Shown: positions 32,048-46,061, numbered from the stretch's first letter. The stretch: 64,000 nt of DNA from Pseudochrobactrum sp. sp1633 (GCF_030376605.1 NZ_JARRAE010000012.1:1-64000), one strand, 5' to 3'. Made by a program: numbers and translations. The notes: a model not told the origin generated them from the sequence alone.

Positions 32048-32803
32048 ATGGTTGAAGAGCAAACGACACCTGTTAAAAATCTGCGCGGCAGAATAGCGCT
32101 GATTGGCCTGATTGCATTGGTTTTAATCGGAATTTTAACTGCGCTAGGCAGCTGGCAGATACAGCGTTTAGGCTGGAAGCATGATCTGGTTGCCCGTGTT
32201 GAACAGAATATTCATGCGCAACCGGTTGCTGCACCGGATAGTGCTGCATGGCAAACGGCCGATAAGAAAGCCACGGAATACCGTGCTGTCAGCGTGCGTG
32301 GGCATTATTTGAACGATAAGGAAATTCATGTCGGTGCCTTGACAGAAAAAGGCTCCGGTTATTGGATTGTCACACCATTTCAACGTGATAGTGGCGAAGT
32401 TGTTTATATCAACCGTGGTTATGTTGCTTCAGCTCTGCGCGATCCTGCAAAACGCGCCAGCGGCCAGATTACAGAGGAAACATCCGTCACAGGCCTGCTC
32501 AGACTGACAGAACCGAAAGGTTTTTTCTTGCGTCAGAACGAGCCGGATAAAAATATCTGGTATGCCCGTGATGTTGAGATTTTTGCTGAACGCGCAGGTT
32601 TGAAAAATGTCCCGGCCTATTTCATTGACGCGAATGCGGAGCAAAACCGTTCCGACCGGCCGCAAGGCGGGCTGACCGTGATCAAATTTGCAGATAACCA
32701 TCTTGTCTATGCTTTAACCTGGTTTTCACTGGCGCTTATGGTTTTTGGCATGACTGTTTTTCTTATTCGTTATGAAATGAAACGGAATGATAAGGATGAG
32801 TAA
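32048..32803 (+). CDS. SURF1-family cytochrome oxidase assembly protein
   Basis: A 251-residue protein with the SURF1 plan: an N-terminal membrane helix (about residues 16-36) leading to LGSWQIQRLGWK, a periplasmic domain with YWIVTPFQRDSGEVVYINRG and RPQGGLTVIKFADNHLVYAL, and a C-terminal membrane helix. SURF1 aids haem a insertion into aa3-type oxidases. ATG at 32048 is chosen for GAGGG before it; a GTG 27 bases upstream is also in frame. It stands alone here without cox genes, so it may be a second copy serving a quinol or cytochrome oxidase encoded elsewhere. Confidence 0.88.
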   Translation: MVEEQTTPVKNLRGRIALIGLIALVLIGILTALGSWQIQRLGWKHDLVARVEQNIHAQPVAAPDSAAWQTADKKATEYRAVSVRGHYLNDKEIHVGALTEKGSGYWIVTPFQRDSGEVVYINRGYVASALRDPAKRASGQITEETSVTGLLRLTEPKGFFLRQNEPDKNIWYARDVEIFAERAGLKNVPAYFIDANAEQNRSDRPQGGLTVIKFADNHLVYALTWFSLALMVFGMTVFLIRYEMKRNDKDE

Positions 32804-32960
32804 AAAACTATAAGCTTTTGATTAATTTATATTTTTTTGAATAATTAAGAAATATAAGCGAAATAGCTGCTCGTTGAATTTCAGATACAGCACCCGCATT
32901 TTCATCCGGCCTTTGTCTTCTTCATAAAAACGGCGATAATGCTGTGAGGAGGAGAGCCGG

Positions 32961-34954
<1,994 letters not shown>

Positions 34955-34958
<4 letters not shown>

Positions 34959-36001
34959 CACCCTGTCTGGGACTTTTTTCTGAAGACACTGGGCGTTTCA
35001 TTCGTGCGGGAGCGGAATGCACGGGAGAAACTTTTCTCATTGCTGAAACCGGCAAGAAAGGCCACGCGCTTGATCGGATGTGTTGAGCGTGCAAGCAGCT
35101 CTTTGGCGCGTTCCGTCTGCACGTGTTCTTTCAGCGCGCGCAAAGAGGTTCCTTCCGCACTGAGATGGCGGTGCAAACTGCGCACAGACAGGTTGAAAAC
35201 ACTTGCCACATCCTCGGCCACAGGCAGGCCGTTTTTTGCCATACGCAATAAGCGTCGCACCTGACTTGTCAGTTGATGCTCGCTTTTATAGGGCAGAACA
35301 GTGAGCGGCAAAGCGCGTTTGAGCATGCTGTTAATTGCAGCCTCATCCCGTTGCAGCGGGCGTTCTAGAAACGCTGCATTGAACTGAATACGCGCGATTG
35401 AGGCTGAAAACTTTAGCTTTGGTGAGAACAGCTTGGGATAAATATCGGCGTGTTGTGGTTCTGCATAGGGAAACTCGGCGGTTGTAAGCGGTATTCTCTC
35501 GTCGATAGCCCAGCAGGCAAAGCCTAAAACATAGCGCAGTAAAGTGACGAGGCAGAACTCGCGATAAGCTCCGAGAGCCCGTATCTCAGTGATGCTGATC
35601 GAGGCAATGCCATCGGCAATATCGAGATTGAGAAGAACATCATCTGTGAGCAGGCGATGATGGCGCTTCCAGCGGTGCAGGGCAATGCCAAGCGTTGTGG
35701 CACCAAGGGAGGCACGGCAAAGCATGCCATAAGTGCCCCACGGCAATTTGCGGGAAAACCAGCCCAGAGCCTCATCATCCAGCTCCTGCATTGCTTCCCA
35801 GTTCAGGTCTTCAAACTGATCCGGTGTGACGCGACCGTTCTCATCAGCAAGGCTTTCTGGCGGAATTTGTGCCTTTTCCAGTGTTGCGGCAGGATCTGCC
35901 CCATATTTTGCATAGGCCAGCAAAATACAGCGGACAAAGGCCGCAGGGATGACCGCTGCCGCTTTTCCTGTGTGAGAAGAGACCGAAATTTGATCCGTCA
36001 T
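34955..36001 (-). CDS. AraC-family transcriptional regulator
   Basis: A 348-residue regulator. The N-terminal part (about residues 20-210) resembles the arabinose-binding-like domain of OruR/FimX-type AraC proteins, and the C-terminal 90 residues contain two helix-turn-helix motifs: VAEDVASVFNLSVRSLHRHLSAEG and IKRVAFLAGFSNEKSFSRAFRSRT. It is divergent from the isovaleryl-CoA dehydrogenase gene (122-base shared region) and convergent with acetoacetyl-CoA synthetase, so it is the obvious candidate for control of leucine/isovalerate catabolism. Confidence 0.88.
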
Positions 36002-36123
36002 AACCGTAGCTTGTAGCCAAATGGCCGATTTTGCAACCTGTATGTCCGATCAAGTGCCGGCTTATGGTTCACACTGGTTATAACATAGGCAAACTGCAAA
36101 ACGGTTTGGGAGGACTGTTGTTG

Positions 36124-37293
36124 ATGACACCAAGCCTTGACTTCCTTTTGGGAGAGGAAATCGCCCAGTTGCGGGATAGTGTGCGTACATTCGCAGAGGC
36201 AGAAATTGCCCCCCGCGCGGCATATATCGACAGCAGCAATCAATTTCCCGCCGATTTGTGGATGAAGTTTGGTGCAATGGGATTGCTTGGCCTCACCGTG
36301 CCGGAAGAAGACGGCGGCACCGGCATGGGCTATCTGGCGCATATTGTGGCGATGGAAGAGATTTCGCGCGCCTCCGCCTCTGTCGGTCTGTCTTACAGTG
36401 CCCATTCCAATCTTTGCGTCAATCAAATCCGTCGCAACGGCAGTGCAGCGCAAAAAGCCAAATATCTGCCAAAACTGATCTCAGGAGAGCATGTCGGCGC
36501 CTTGGCGATGTCGGAACCGGATGCGGGTTCTGATGTTGTTTCAATGAAATTGCAGGCGCAGAAACAGGCGGATCATTATATCCTCAACGGCTCGAAAATG
36601 TGGATTACCAATGGTGGCGATGCGGATGTGCTGGTTGTTTATGCAAGAACCGGCGCCGGCAAAGGGGCAGAGGGCATCACAGCTTTTCTTGTCGAAAAAG
36701 ACATGGCCGGTTTCAGCCACGGTGCGCATCTTGATAAGCTCGGCATGCGCGGCTCCAACACATACCCGCTGTTCTTCGATAATTGTCTTGTGCCTGCAGA
36801 AAATGTGCTTGGCGGCGAGGGCAATGGCGTTAAAGTTCTGATGTCGGGGCTTGATTATGAACGCGTGGTTCTGAGCGGCGGCCCCCTCGGCATCATGGCG
36901 GCCTGTATGGATATCACGCTGCCTTATATGCATGAGCGCAAGCAGTTCGGCCAGCCGATCGGTGATTTTCAGCTCATGCAGGGCAAGCTGGCCGATATGT
37001 ATTCCACATGGCAGGCCGTGCGCGCCTATATCTATGCTGTTGGCGTGGTATGCGACCGCAATGACCATTCCAGAACCCTGCGCAAAGATGCGGCAAGCGC
37101 CATTCTCTATGCCGCAGAAAAAGCGACATGGATGGCCGGAGAAACAATCCAGACACTCGGCGGCTGCGGCTATACAAATGATTACGCAGCGGCACGGCTG
37201 TGGCGCGATGCCAAATTATACGAGATCGGTGCAGGAACTTCAGAAATCCGCCGGATGCTGATCGGGCGGGAATTAATGGCTGAAACCAGATAA
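36124..37293 (+). CDS. ivd: Isovaleryl-CoA dehydrogenase
   Basis: A 389-residue acyl-CoA dehydrogenase. FAD and substrate motifs are clear: [35 protein letters not shown], and the IVD-specific segment [16 protein letters not shown] that carries the catalytic glutamate, with the C-terminal [20 protein letters not shown]. It oxidises isovaleryl-CoA to 3-methylcrotonyl-CoA. ATG 36124 is preceded by GGGAGG; longer in-frame extensions lack similarity. It is the first gene of the six-gene leucine catabolic operon. Confidence 0.93.
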   Translation: MTPSLDFLLGEEIAQLRDSVRTFAEAEIAPRAAYIDSSNQFPADLWMKFGAMGLLGLTVPEEDGGTGMGYLAHIVAMEEISRASASVGLSYSAHSNLCVNQIRRNGSAAQKAKYLPKLISGEHVGALAMSEPDAGSDVVSMKLQAQKQADHYILNGSKMWITNGGDADVLVVYARTGAGKGAEGITAFLVEKDMAGFSHGAHLDKLGMRGSNTYPLFFDNCLVPAENVLGGEGNGVKVLMSGLDYERVVLSGGPLGIMAACMDITLPYMHERKQFGQPIGDFQLMQGKLADMYSTWQAVRAYIYAVGVVCDRNDHSRTLRKDAASAILYAAEKATWMAGETIQTLGGCGYTNDYAAARLWRDAKLYEIGAGTSEIRRMLIGRELMAETR

Positions 37294-37306
37294 TCGGGGC
37301 ATAGAT

Positions 37307-38911
37307 ATGGGTGTTCTGAAAACCGGTATTAACCTGCAAAGCGACGAATTTACCGCTAATCACGCTGTCATGCGCTCTCTGGTGGGGGAGTTGCGTGGCC
37401 GCAGTCAGACTGCCTGTGCCGGAGGCGGGGAGGCCGCATCGGCACGGCACAAAGCGCGGGGCAAATTGCTGGCGCGGGAGCGTATTGATCTGCTGCTTGA
37501 TGCCGGTGCAGCGTTTCTGGAAATCGGACAGCTTGCCGCAAACGGTCTTTATGATGATGACGCGCCGAGTGCCGGTCTTGTTGCCGGTATTGGCTGCGTT
37601 TCAGGCACGCAATGTATGATTATCGCCAATGATGCCACGGTCAAAGGCGGCACTTATTATCCGCTCACGGTCAAAAAACATCTGCGTGCGCAGGAGATTG
37701 CCGAGCAGAACTATCTGCCCTGCATCTATCTGGTGGATTCCGGTGGTGCCTATCTGCCGAGACAGGATGAGGTGTTTGCGGATCGTGAGCATTTCGGCCG
37801 GATTTTTTATAATCAGGCGAATATGTCGGCAAAAGGCATTGCGCAGATTGCTGTGGTGATGGGCTCCTGCACGGCAGGCGGTGCTTATGTGCCTGCAATG
37901 TCTGATGAAACGATTATCGTGCGCAATCAGGGCACCATCTTTTTAGGCGGGCCGCCACTGGTTAAAGCGGCAACCGGTGAAGTGGTCACAGCAGAAGAAT
38001 TAGGTGGTGCTGATGTGCATACAAGCCAGTCCGGTGTGGCCGATTATCTTGCGGAAAATGATGCCCATGCGCTGACAATCGCCCGCCGGATCGTTGCCAA
38101 TCTGAATATGACGGCAAGGCCTGATCTGCTCAATGGCGGTGAAGAACCGCTTTACCCGCCGGAAGAGCTCTACGGCATTATCCCTGCAAATCCGCGTCAT
38201 CCTTATGATGTTCGGGAGGTGATTGCGCGGCTGGTTGACGGCTCACGCTTTGATGAGTTCAAGGCGCGGTACGGCACAACGCTTGTGACCGGTTTTGCGC
38301 AACTCTATGGCGCAACGGTCGGGATCATTGCGAATAACGGTATTCTGTTCGGTGAATCTGCACAGAAAGGCGCACATTTTATTGAGCTTTGCGCGCAGCG
38401 GCATATTCCATTGGTTTTTCTGCAAAATATTGCCGGTTTTATCGTCGGGCGAAAATACGAAAATAACGGCATTGCCAAAGACGGCGCGAAAATGGTGACG
38501 GCTGTGGCAACCGCGCAGGTTCCAAAAATTACAATGCTGATCGGCGGCTCCTTTGGTGCCGGTAATTACGGCATGTGCGGCAGAGCCTATTCGCCGCGCT
38601 TTCTGTGGACATGGCCGAATAGCCGCATTTCGGTAATGGGTGGTGAACAGGCTGCCAGCGTGCTCGCCCGTGTGCGGCGCGATGCCTTGGAAGCGCGCGG
38701 AGAAAGCTGGAGCACTGCGGATGAAGAAGCATTTCAGGCGCCGATCCGCGAGCAATATGAAACGCAGGGCAATCCCTATTATGCCACAGCCCGCCTTTGG
38801 GATGACGGCATTATTGACCCAGCCCAAAGCCGCCGCGTTCTCGGCCTGTCACTGGCTGCAGCGCTGAATGCTCCGGTGAAAGAAACCAAATTCGGTCTTT
38901 TCAGAATGTGA
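37307..38911 (+). CDS. mccB: 3-Methylcrotonyl-CoA carboxylase, carboxyltransferase (beta) subunit
   Basis: A 534-residue carboxyltransferase of the crotonase fold in two halves. Recognisable segments are [74 protein letters not shown] and [25 protein letters not shown]; the last is typical of methylcrotonyl-CoA rather than propionyl-CoA enzymes. It transfers carboxyl from biotin to 3-methylcrotonyl-CoA. It starts 13 bases after ivd, and its biotin-bearing partner is two genes downstream. Confidence 0.93.
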   Translation: MGVLKTGINLQSDEFTANHAVMRSLVGELRGRSQTACAGGGEAASARHKARGKLLARERIDLLLDAGAAFLEIGQLAANGLYDDDAPSAGLVAGIGCVSGTQCMIIANDATVKGGTYYPLTVKKHLRAQEIAEQNYLPCIYLVDSGGAYLPRQDEVFADREHFGRIFYNQANMSAKGIAQIAVVMGSCTAGGAYVPAMSDETIIVRNQGTIFLGGPPLVKAATGEVVTAEELGGADVHTSQSGVADYLAENDAHALTIARRIVANLNMTARPDLLNGGEEPLYPPEELYGIIPANPRHPYDVREVIARLVDGSRFDEFKARYGTTLVTGFAQLYGATVGIIANNGILFGESAQKGAHFIELCAQRHIPLVFLQNIAGFIVGRKYENNGIAKDGAKMVTAVATAQVPKITMLIGGSFGAGNYGMCGRAYSPRFLWTWPNSRISVMGGEQAASVLARVRRDALEARGESWSTADEEAFQAPIREQYETQGNPYYATARLWDDGIIDPAQSRRVLGLSLAAALNAPVKETKFGLFRM

Positions 38912-38919
38912 GGCAAATC

Positions 38920-39723
38920 ATGTATGAAGCCTTGGAAATTACCCGCGACGGCTCCGTGGCAACCATCTGGATGAACCGTCCGCAACGGCATAATGCGTTC
39001 GACGCTGCACTCATTGCCGAACTGACACAGGCCTTTACGCAGCTTGGTGCAGATGATGAGACCCGTATTGTGATCTTGGCCGGTCGCGGCAAAAGTTTTT
39101 CTGCAGGCGGCGACCTCAACTGGATGAAAGCTGCCGGTGAGGCCGGTTTTGATGCCAATCTTGCCGATGCGGAAAAGCTGGCGCAGATGTTTCACATTTT
39201 GGCTGAGATACCCAAGCCGACAATCGCGCGCGTGCATGGTGCAGCATTGGGCGGCGGAATGGGGCTGGCTTCTGCCTGCGATATTTGTATTGCCTCAACG
39301 CTGGCAAGTTTTGCCACATCCGAAGTGCGGCTGGGCATTATTCCGGCGGTGATCAGTCCCTATGTGCTGCGTGCTATCGGTGCACGGCAGGCTTCACGCT
39401 ATTTTCTGACTGCGGAGCGCATTGATGCTGCAAAAGCCCTGCAAATCGGCCTTGTGCATGAAGTGACGGAAGCGGAGGCGCTCGATGCTGCGATTGATGA
39501 TCTGATAGCGGCTCTGCTCAATGGCGGCCCGCAGGCACAGGCCGCTGCAAAACGACTGATCCGCAATGTTGCTGGCAAGATGATGGGCGATGCATTGGCG
39601 CAGGAAACCGCGGATAGTATTGCTGCTCTGCGTATGAATGCGGAAGCCCGTGAAGGCCTGAGTGCCTTTCTCGATAAACGGGTACCGGCATGGATAAACC
39701 GGACAGGATCAGATGATGTTTGA
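38920..39723 (+). CDS. liuC: Methylglutaconyl-CoA hydratase
   Basis: A 267-residue enoyl-CoA hydratase-family protein: NRPQRHNAFDAALI, AGRGKSFSAGGDLNWMK and HGAALGGGMGLASACDICIA with the oxyanion-hole glycines, followed by SEVRLGIIPAVISPYV with a catalytic glutamate. Between the carboxylase subunits its role is hydration of 3-methylglutaconyl-CoA to HMG-CoA. ATG 38920 follows a GTGAGG site that overlaps the upstream stop; a GTG at 38908 is also in frame. The gene overlaps the next one by 11 bases. Confidence 0.9.
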   Translation: MYEALEITRDGSVATIWMNRPQRHNAFDAALIAELTQAFTQLGADDETRIVILAGRGKSFSAGGDLNWMKAAGEAGFDANLADAEKLAQMFHILAEIPKPTIARVHGAALGGGMGLASACDICIASTLASFATSEVRLGIIPAVISPYVLRAIGARQASRYFLTAERIDAAKALQIGLVHEVTEAEALDAAIDDLIAALLNGGPQAQAAAKRLIRNVAGKMMGDALAQETADSIAALRMNAEAREGLSAFLDKRVPAWINRTGSDDV

Positions 39724-41734
39724 CAAAATTCTGATTGCCAATCGCGGCGAAATTGCCTGCCGCATCATCAAAACCGCCCGCCAAATGGATATCCGCACGG
39801 TTGCCGTTTTCTCTGACGCTGATGCGCAGGCGCGGCATGTGCGGCTGGCGGATGAGGCCGTTTATATTGGGGCTGCGCCGCCACGGGAATCCTATCTCGA
39901 CGGGGCAAAAATTATCGCTGTGGCACAAGCCACCGGCGCTCAGGCCATTCATCCCGGTTATGGTTTTCTCTCGGAGAATGAAGCTTTTTGTCTTGCCTGT
40001 GCGCAGGCCGGAATTGTCTTTATCGGTCCGCCCGTTGAGGCCATTCGGGTCATGGGTTTGAAGTCGCAAGCGAAAAAGCTGATGGGTGCGGCGGGCATTC
40101 CGCTGATCCCCGGTTATCACGGGGAAGATCAGACGCCTGAAAACCTGCAACGCGAGGCTGATGCAATCGGCTATCCGGTCCTTATCAAAGCATCGGCAGG
40201 CGGCGGCGGCAAAGGCATGCGGCTTGTTGAAAGGTCTGAGGATTTTACGCAAAACTTGTTCGCCTGCCAGCGTGAGGCGCAATCCGCTTTCGGTGATGAT
40301 CATGTGCTGATCGAGCGCTATATTACCCGTCCGCGCCATATTGAAATTCAGATTTTCGGCGACAGTCACGGCAATTATGTTTCGCTGTTTGAGCGGGATT
40401 GCTCGGTGCAGCGTAGGCACCAGAAGATCGTTGAAGAAGCGCCTGCGCCGCATTTTTCCGAACAGCAACGCCGCATCATGGGCAAGGCCGCAACAGATGC
40501 CGCGCGCGCAGTGCATTATACGGGCGCAGGCACGGTCGAATTTATCGTTGCCCCTGACGGGCAGTTCTATTTCATGGAGATGAATACTCGCCTTCAGGTG
40601 GAACATCCGGTGACAGAAATGATAACCGGCCTTGATCTTGTGGAATGGCAGTTGCGGGTCGCGAGTGGTGAGAAACTGCCTGTTACGCAGGAGGATTTGT
40701 CTCACTCCGGCCATGCCATAGAGGCGCGTATCTATGCGGAAGATCCGTCAGCCGGATTTTTACCGTCAACAGGCAAGCTCGTGCATTTTCAATTGCCTGA
40801 GGAAAGTGCTCATGTGCGGGTGGATGCAGGTGTTGAGGAGGGGGATGCGATCAGCCGGTTCTACGATCCGATGATCGCCAAGTTGATTGTCTGGGATGAA
40901 ACACGTGACAAAGCCCTGCGCCGCATGGAACGTGCACTGGCAGATACGCAGGTTGCAGGCATTGCCAGCAATATTGAGTTTCTCTCGCGTCTCGTGCGTT
41001 GCCGTTCCTTTACGCAGGCTGATCTGGATACGGGGCTGATTGAGCGTGAAACTGCGGCGCTCTTTCCAGAAGTGCAGGAGCCACCCGCTGAAGTGTTTTT
41101 ATTGGCGGCACTGGCACAATTGTTGCATGAGGCCGATGAGGCTCCGTTGTCTTCTTTCTTGCAACGGCGCGATGGTTTCCGGCTCAATACGCAGGTCAGG
41201 CGTGATCTGAATTTCCGTTATGGTGCGGCACAGCACATTGTCACTGTGACCTATCTGGACACAGGATACCGGTTGCAAACAGGCTCACTTGATGTCACTG
41301 CCACCGGCCGACAAGACAAGGGCAATCGCATCATTGCCGAGATTGACGGGCTGCGTAAATCATTCACGGCAGTCAGATTGGGCAGTTTCATTCACCTTTT
41401 CACAGACGGGCAAAGCTGGAAGCTGGAATGGCTTGATCCGCTTGATGTGTCGCCCGATCACGCTGCTTCCCATGACGGACTCGTGGCACCCATGCCCGGC
41501 AGTATTACCGCCTTGCTGGTGGAGCAGGGGCAGCAGGTTGCCAAAGGCACGCCGCTTCTGATCGTTGAGGCGATGAAAATGGAATTCAAAATCACGGCTC
41601 CTGCTGCGGGCTATGTGAAAGCCTTCCGCTGTGCTGTTGGCGATCAGGTCAATGAAGGCACAGAGCTGGCTGATTTTGAGCTAGCAGACGGAGAGGCAAA
41701 GGAGCAGCTTGCGCTGACCTCACAGGAGGAATGA
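39713..41734 (+). CDS. mccA: 3-Methylcrotonyl-CoA carboxylase, biotin-containing (alpha) subunit
   Basis: A 673-residue protein. Biotin carboxylase domain (residues 1 to about 450): [69 protein letters not shown]. The C-terminal biotin carrier domain has [18 protein letters not shown] and the biotinylation site [10 protein letters not shown]. It carboxylates its own biotin with bicarbonate and ATP for MccB. Two consecutive ATGs (39713, 39716) are possible. Operon context assigns it to methylcrotonyl-CoA rather than acetyl- or propionyl-CoA. Confidence 0.93.
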   Translation: MMFDKILIANRGEIACRIIKTARQMDIRTVAVFSDADAQARHVRLADEAVYIGAAPPRESYLDGAKIIAVAQATGAQAIHPGYGFLSENEAFCLACAQAGIVFIGPPVEAIRVMGLKSQAKKLMGAAGIPLIPGYHGEDQTPENLQREADAIGYPVLIKASAGGGGKGMRLVERSEDFTQNLFACQREAQSAFGDDHVLIERYITRPRHIEIQIFGDSHGNYVSLFERDCSVQRRHQKIVEEAPAPHFSEQQRRIMGKAATDAARAVHYTGAGTVEFIVAPDGQFYFMEMNTRLQVEHPVTEMITGLDLVEWQLRVASGEKLPVTQEDLSHSGHAIEARIYAEDPSAGFLPSTGKLVHFQLPEESAHVRVDAGVEEGDAISRFYDPMIAKLIVWDETRDKALRRMERALADTQVAGIASNIEFLSRLVRCRSFTQADLDTGLIERETAALFPEVQEPPAEVFLLAALAQLLHEADEAPLSSFLQRRDGFRLNTQVRRDLNFRYGAAQHIVTVTYLDTGYRLQTGSLDVTATGRQDKGNRIIAEIDGLRKSFTAVRLGSFIHLFTDGQSWKLEWLDPLDVSPDHAASHDGLVAPMPGSITALLVEQGQQVAKGTPLLIVEAMKMEFKITAPAAGYVKAFRCAVGDQVNEGTELADFELADGEAKEQLALTSQEE

Positions 41735-41736
41735 AA

Positions 41737-43410
41737 GTGACAGAAAAGCTGAGCTTGGTGAAAGGCGCGACGGAATATCCGCTGATAGAAGCCACGATCG
41801 GTCAGTTTTTCGATGAAACTTGTTTGCGATATCCGCATGTTGATGCCCTGATCTCAGTGCATCAGAATATACGGCTGACCTATGCCGAGCTCCGTCAAAA
41901 AGTGGATGCTCTGGCCTGCGGTTTATTGCGCCTTGGCCTGACAAAAGGGGATCGGGTTGCGATCCTGTCACCCAATAATGCCGAATGGGTTTTGACACAG
42001 TTTGCCACAGCAAAAGCGGGTCTGATCCTCGTTAATATCAATCCGGCTTATCGCCTGACCGAGCTTGCTTTTGCAATCAGCAAGGTGGCATGCAGGGCGA
42101 TTATCCTGTCTCCTCGTTTTAAAAGCAGCGATTATATCGCGATGCTCTGCGAATTAGCGCCGGAAATCCCTGTTTCAGACCCGTATAATCTGCGGATTGA
42201 GCGTTTCCCGCAATTGCGATGGGTTATACGCCTTGGCACGGATAAGACATCCGGCCTGATCAACTTCGACGATCTGCTTGTTGCGCCGGAAGTGGCAGAA
42301 CTGGACGCATTGCAGCAGATTGGTGCGGGTCTGAATGCGAATGACCCCATCAATATTCAATTTACCTCAGGCACAACCGGCTCACCGAAAGGGGCGACAC
42401 TCACACATCGCAATATTCTCAATAATGGACGCTTTGTCGGCGATGCAATCCGCCTGCAAAGCGGTGACAGGCTGTGCATTCCCGTACCGCTTTATCATTG
42501 TTTCGGGATGGTGATGGGTAATCTCGGCTGTCTCACACATGGCGCGACGATGGTCTATCCGGCAGAGTCTTTTGAACCGCTGGCTGTGCTGAAGGCCGTG
42601 CAGAATGAGCATTGCTGCGCTCTATATGGTGTGCCGACCATGTTTATCGGTATCCTCGATCATCCTGACTTTGCAACATTTGATGTCTCAAGCCTGCGTA
42701 CCGGTATTATGGCGGGCAGTCCCTGTCCGGTTGAGGTGATGAAGCGGGTGATCGAGCATCTGCATATGAAGCAGATCACAATCGCCTATGGTATGACAGA
42801 GACATCGCCGGTATCGTTTCAAAGCAGTGTCGATGACAGTCTTGAGCGCCGTGTTTCAACGGTTGGCAGGGTTCAGCCGCATTGCGAAGTGAAGATCATT
42901 GATAGCAGCGGGACAATTGTGCCGCGTGGTGTGTCGGGCGAACTCTGTACGCGCGGTTATCTCGTTATGCATGGCTATTGGGACGATCAGCGCCAGACTG
43001 ATGAGGCCGTGGATCAGGATGGCTGGATGCACACCGGCGACCTCGCCACCATTGATGCTGAGGGCTATTGCAATATTGTCGGGCGGATAAAGGATATTAT
43101 TATCCGCGGCGGCGAGAACATTTATCCCCGCGAGGTTGAGGAATTTCTGTTTCGCCATCCTGCAATCAGGGATGTGCAGATCGTGGGTGTTCCCGATCAT
43201 AAATATGGCGAGGTAGTCTGTGCATGGATTATTTTGCGCGCAGATGCCGAACTGACAGCGGAGGATGTCCGCGCCTTCTGTGAGGGGCAGATCGCCCATT
43301 ATAAAATCCCGCATCACGTCAAATTCGTTGATCAGTTTCCGATGACGGTGACAGGTAAGATACAAAAATACATTATTCGCGACCAGATGATGCAAGAACC
43401 GGGACTTTAG
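41737..43410 (+). CDS. AMP-dependent acyl-CoA synthetase of the leucine operon
   Basis: A 557-residue ANL-family ligase: [20 protein letters not shown] is the P-loop, with [59 protein letters not shown] and the catalytic lysine in [15 protein letters not shown]. It probably activates a short- or medium-chain acid such as isovalerate or a related branched acid for entry into this pathway. GTG at 41737 is seven bases after AGGAGG and is preferred to the ATG at 41731, which is one base from it. It sits between mccA and the HMG-CoA lyase gene. Confidence 0.88.
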   Translation: MTEKLSLVKGATEYPLIEATIGQFFDETCLRYPHVDALISVHQNIRLTYAELRQKVDALACGLLRLGLTKGDRVAILSPNNAEWVLTQFATAKAGLILVNINPAYRLTELAFAISKVACRAIILSPRFKSSDYIAMLCELAPEIPVSDPYNLRIERFPQLRWVIRLGTDKTSGLINFDDLLVAPEVAELDALQQIGAGLNANDPINIQFTSGTTGSPKGATLTHRNILNNGRFVGDAIRLQSGDRLCIPVPLYHCFGMVMGNLGCLTHGATMVYPAESFEPLAVLKAVQNEHCCALYGVPTMFIGILDHPDFATFDVSSLRTGIMAGSPCPVEVMKRVIEHLHMKQITIAYGMTETSPVSFQSSVDDSLERRVSTVGRVQPHCEVKIIDSSGTIVPRGVSGELCTRGYLVMHGYWDDQRQTDEAVDQDGWMHTGDLATIDAEGYCNIVGRIKDIIIRGGENIYPREVEEFLFRHPAIRDVQIVGVPDHKYGEVVCAWIILRADAELTAEDVRAFCEGQIAHYKIPHHVKFVDQFPMTVTGKIQKYIIRDQMMQEPGL

Positions 43411-43445
43411 GAAAGCAGAACAGCGTAAGCTGACGGGAGATCACA

Positions 43446-44378
43446 ATGGGAGAGCGTGTCAAAATTGTTGAAGTCGGCCCGCGCGATGGTCTGCAAAATG
43501 AAAAGCAGATCATTGATACAAGCATCAAGCTTGAACTGATCGAGCGTCTGGTCGCGGCCGGTTTGCGCAATATTGAGGTGACGTCTTTCGTATCGCCCAA
43601 ATGGATACCGCAAATGGCAGATCAGTCGGCGGTTATGCAGGGGCTGAAAACCCATGCCGGTGTTTCCTATTCGGTGCTCACGCCTAATCTGCAAGGCTTT
43701 GAGGCGGCGGTGGCCGCAGACGCAAAGGAGGTTGCCGTTTTTGCTGCGGCTTCAGAGACTTTCAGCCGGAAGAATATCAATGCCAGTATCGCGCAATCGC
43801 TGGAGCGTTTCGTGCCGGTCACAGAGCAAGCACTGAAATTGGGACTAAAAATACGCGGCTATGTCTCGTGCGTATTGGGCTGTCCCTATGAAGGAGAGAT
43901 CGATCCGCGACGGGTCGCGCAAATCTCCAAAGAGATGTTCGATATGGGCTGTTATGAAATCAGCCTGGGCGACACGATTGGTGTCGGTGTGCCCGATGGT
44001 GTGAAGCGGCTGATTGAAAGTGTCGGTGCGCAGGTTCCCGTTGAGACACTGGCCGGACATTTTCACGATACCTATGGCATGGCCGTGGCCAATGTCGTGG
44101 CTGCCTATGCCTTGGGCATAAGAACTTTTGATGCCTCGGTCGCAGGGCTGGGTGGCTGCCCCTATGCCGCAGGCGCTACCGGCAATGTGGCGACAGAAGA
44201 TCTTGTCTGGCTGTTTAACCGGACAGGTGTGGAAACCGGTATTGACCTGAAGCAACTGGTGGATTGCGCAGTCTGGATCAGCAAATATCTTGGCCGCTCG
44301 CCGCAATCGCGGGTTGCTCAGGCGCTGAACAGCACCAGAGCGGCTCCGGTTAATATTGACCCGTTGAAGCTGTTATAA
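43446..44378 (+). CDS. mvaB: Hydroxymethylglutaryl-CoA lyase
   Basis: A 310-residue TIM-barrel lyase. Motifs: VEVGPRDGLQNEKQ with the metal-binding aspartate, SCVLGCPYEGEIDP, AGHFHDTYGMAVANV with the metal-binding histidines, and the signature VAGLGGCPYAAGATGNVATE bearing the catalytic cysteine. It splits HMG-CoA to acetyl-CoA and acetoacetate, ending the leucine pathway. GGGAGA precedes the ATG. It is the last gene of the operon; no clear terminator follows. Confidence 0.95.
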   Translation: MGERVKIVEVGPRDGLQNEKQIIDTSIKLELIERLVAAGLRNIEVTSFVSPKWIPQMADQSAVMQGLKTHAGVSYSVLTPNLQGFEAAVAADAKEVAVFAAASETFSRKNINASIAQSLERFVPVTEQALKLGLKIRGYVSCVLGCPYEGEIDPRRVAQISKEMFDMGCYEISLGDTIGVGVPDGVKRLIESVGAQVPVETLAGHFHDTYGMAVANVVAAYALGIRTFDASVAGLGGCPYAAGATGNVATEDLVWLFNRTGVETGIDLKQLVDCAVWISKYLGRSPQSRVAQALNSTRAAPVNIDPLKLL

Positions 44379-44584
44379 CTCTTTGTTTATAAACATATTT
44401 TGTTTGAAAGCTGTTTCATATTTTTCGGGGTGGGCTCTGACTCTACATGGCAGGCAGGTAATCATGTTTTGTAATATTAATGCATTACAGGGTGTTTATC
44501 GTTATTATGAAGCGATAGTCTGATTAAAACAGGCTCGTTGCTCTTCAAATACAGGTTTTTATACTTACGGTCAGAGAGGCAAAA

Positions 44585-46027
44585 ATGGCGAAAGCGAAAT
44601 GGCAAGTCTATGGCGAGATAACCGGCCCTGTCATCATGATCGGTTTCGGATCTATCGGGCGCGGTACCTTGCCGCTGATTGAGCGTCATTTCAAATTCGA
44701 TAAAGCGCAGATGACCGTGATCGATCCGAGCGATATCAACCGTAAAATTCTTGATGATAAAGGCATCCGCTACATACAAGAGGCGATTACGAAAGAGAAT
44801 TACAGGCAGGTGCTCGAGCCGCTTTTGAAGGGTGCCAAAGGCCAGCCTTTTGTCGTCAATCTTTCTATTGATACCAGCTCGCTTGAACTGATGCGTTTCA
44901 GCCGTGAACATGGCGCGCTTTATATTGATACGGTCACCGAACCCTGGCCCGGCTTTTACTTTGATGAGCAGGCGGATAATGCCTCCCGCACCAATTATGC
45001 CCTACGTGAAACGATACGCGCTGAGAAGCGCAAAAATCCGGGCGGAACCACCGCCGTTTCCTGCTGCGGTGCCAATCCCGGCATGGTGTCGTGGTTTGTC
45101 AAAAAAGCCCTGATTGATCTCGCGACAGAGTTGAAAATCGACTTCACCGAACCGGCAGCAGATGACCGTTCCGGTTGGGCAAAACTGATGAAGAAGGCCG
45201 GTGTCAAAGGCATTCATATTGCCGAGCGCGATACACAGCGCGCTAAAGAGCCCAAGCCTTTTAATGCGTTCTGGAATACGTGGTCAGTCGAGGGCTTTAT
45301 CTCGGAAGGGTTGCAACCGGCAGAACTCGGCTGGGGCAGCCATGAAAAATGGAAACCGAAAAACGCCCGCAAACAGAAGAAAGGCAGTAAAGCAGCCATT
45401 TTTCTTGAGCAACCGGGCGGTAATACCCGCATCCGCACGTGGTGCCCGACCCTTGGCGCGCAATATGGCCTGCTGGTGACGCATAATGAGGCGATTTCCA
45501 TTGCAGACTTTTTCACGCTGCGCGACAAGAAGGGTAAACTCGACTACCGCCTGACCTGCCACTACGCCTATCACCCGAGCAATGTTGCCCTGCTTTCACT
45601 GGACGAGATGTTTGGTGCCAGCGGCAAGGCGCAGCCGGTACAGCATGTGCTCGGAGAAGATGAAATTATTGACGGCTCCGATGAGCTAGGGGTTTTGCTC
45701 TACGGTCACGATAAGAATGCATATTGGTATGGCTCGCAGCTGACAGTTGCGGAGGCGCGTGCTCTTGCCCCTTATCAGAATGCGACCGGATTGCAGGTTT
45801 CTTCCGCAGTGCTGGCAGGCATGGTCTGGGCACTGGAAAACCCTGAAAGGGGCATTGTTGAGACTGACGAGATGGATTATCGCCGCTGCCTGGACGTGCA
45901 GATGCAATATCTGGGGCCGGTCAAAGGTTATTATACCGACTGGACACCGCTGGAAGGTCGCAGCCATCTCTTTCAGGAAGAACTCGACACCAAAGACCCG
46001 TGGCAGTTCCGCAATATTCTCGTGTGA
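44585..46027 (+). CDS. hss: Homospermidine synthase
   Basis: A 480-residue protein with an N-terminal Rossmann region (VIMIGFGSIGRGTLPLIERH) and a saccharopine-dehydrogenase-like core; DTVTEPWPGFYFDEQADNAS, SCCGANPGMVSWFVKKAL and the C-terminal GYYTDWTPLEGRSHLFQEEL are typical of bacterial homospermidine synthase. It makes homospermidine from putrescine and is common in Hyphomicrobiales. It starts after AGAGG, 206 bases downstream of the leucine operon, and is probably its own unit. The hairpin at 46062-46082 may end its transcript. Confidence 0.94.
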   Translation: MAKAKWQVYGEITGPVIMIGFGSIGRGTLPLIERHFKFDKAQMTVIDPSDINRKILDDKGIRYIQEAITKENYRQVLEPLLKGAKGQPFVVNLSIDTSSLELMRFSREHGALYIDTVTEPWPGFYFDEQADNASRTNYALRETIRAEKRKNPGGTTAVSCCGANPGMVSWFVKKALIDLATELKIDFTEPAADDRSGWAKLMKKAGVKGIHIAERDTQRAKEPKPFNAFWNTWSVEGFISEGLQPAELGWGSHEKWKPKNARKQKKGSKAAIFLEQPGGNTRIRTWCPTLGAQYGLLVTHNEAISIADFFTLRDKKGKLDYRLTCHYAYHPSNVALLSLDEMFGASGKAQPVQHVLGEDEIIDGSDELGVLLYGHDKNAYWYGSQLTVAEARALAPYQNATGLQVSSAVLAGMVWALENPERGIVETDEMDYRRCLDVQMQYLGPVKGYYTDWTPLEGRSHLFQEELDTKDPWQFRNILV

Positions 46028-46061
46028 TCCGTCTCCGGTCAGGGCTGTATCAAGGTTCGGG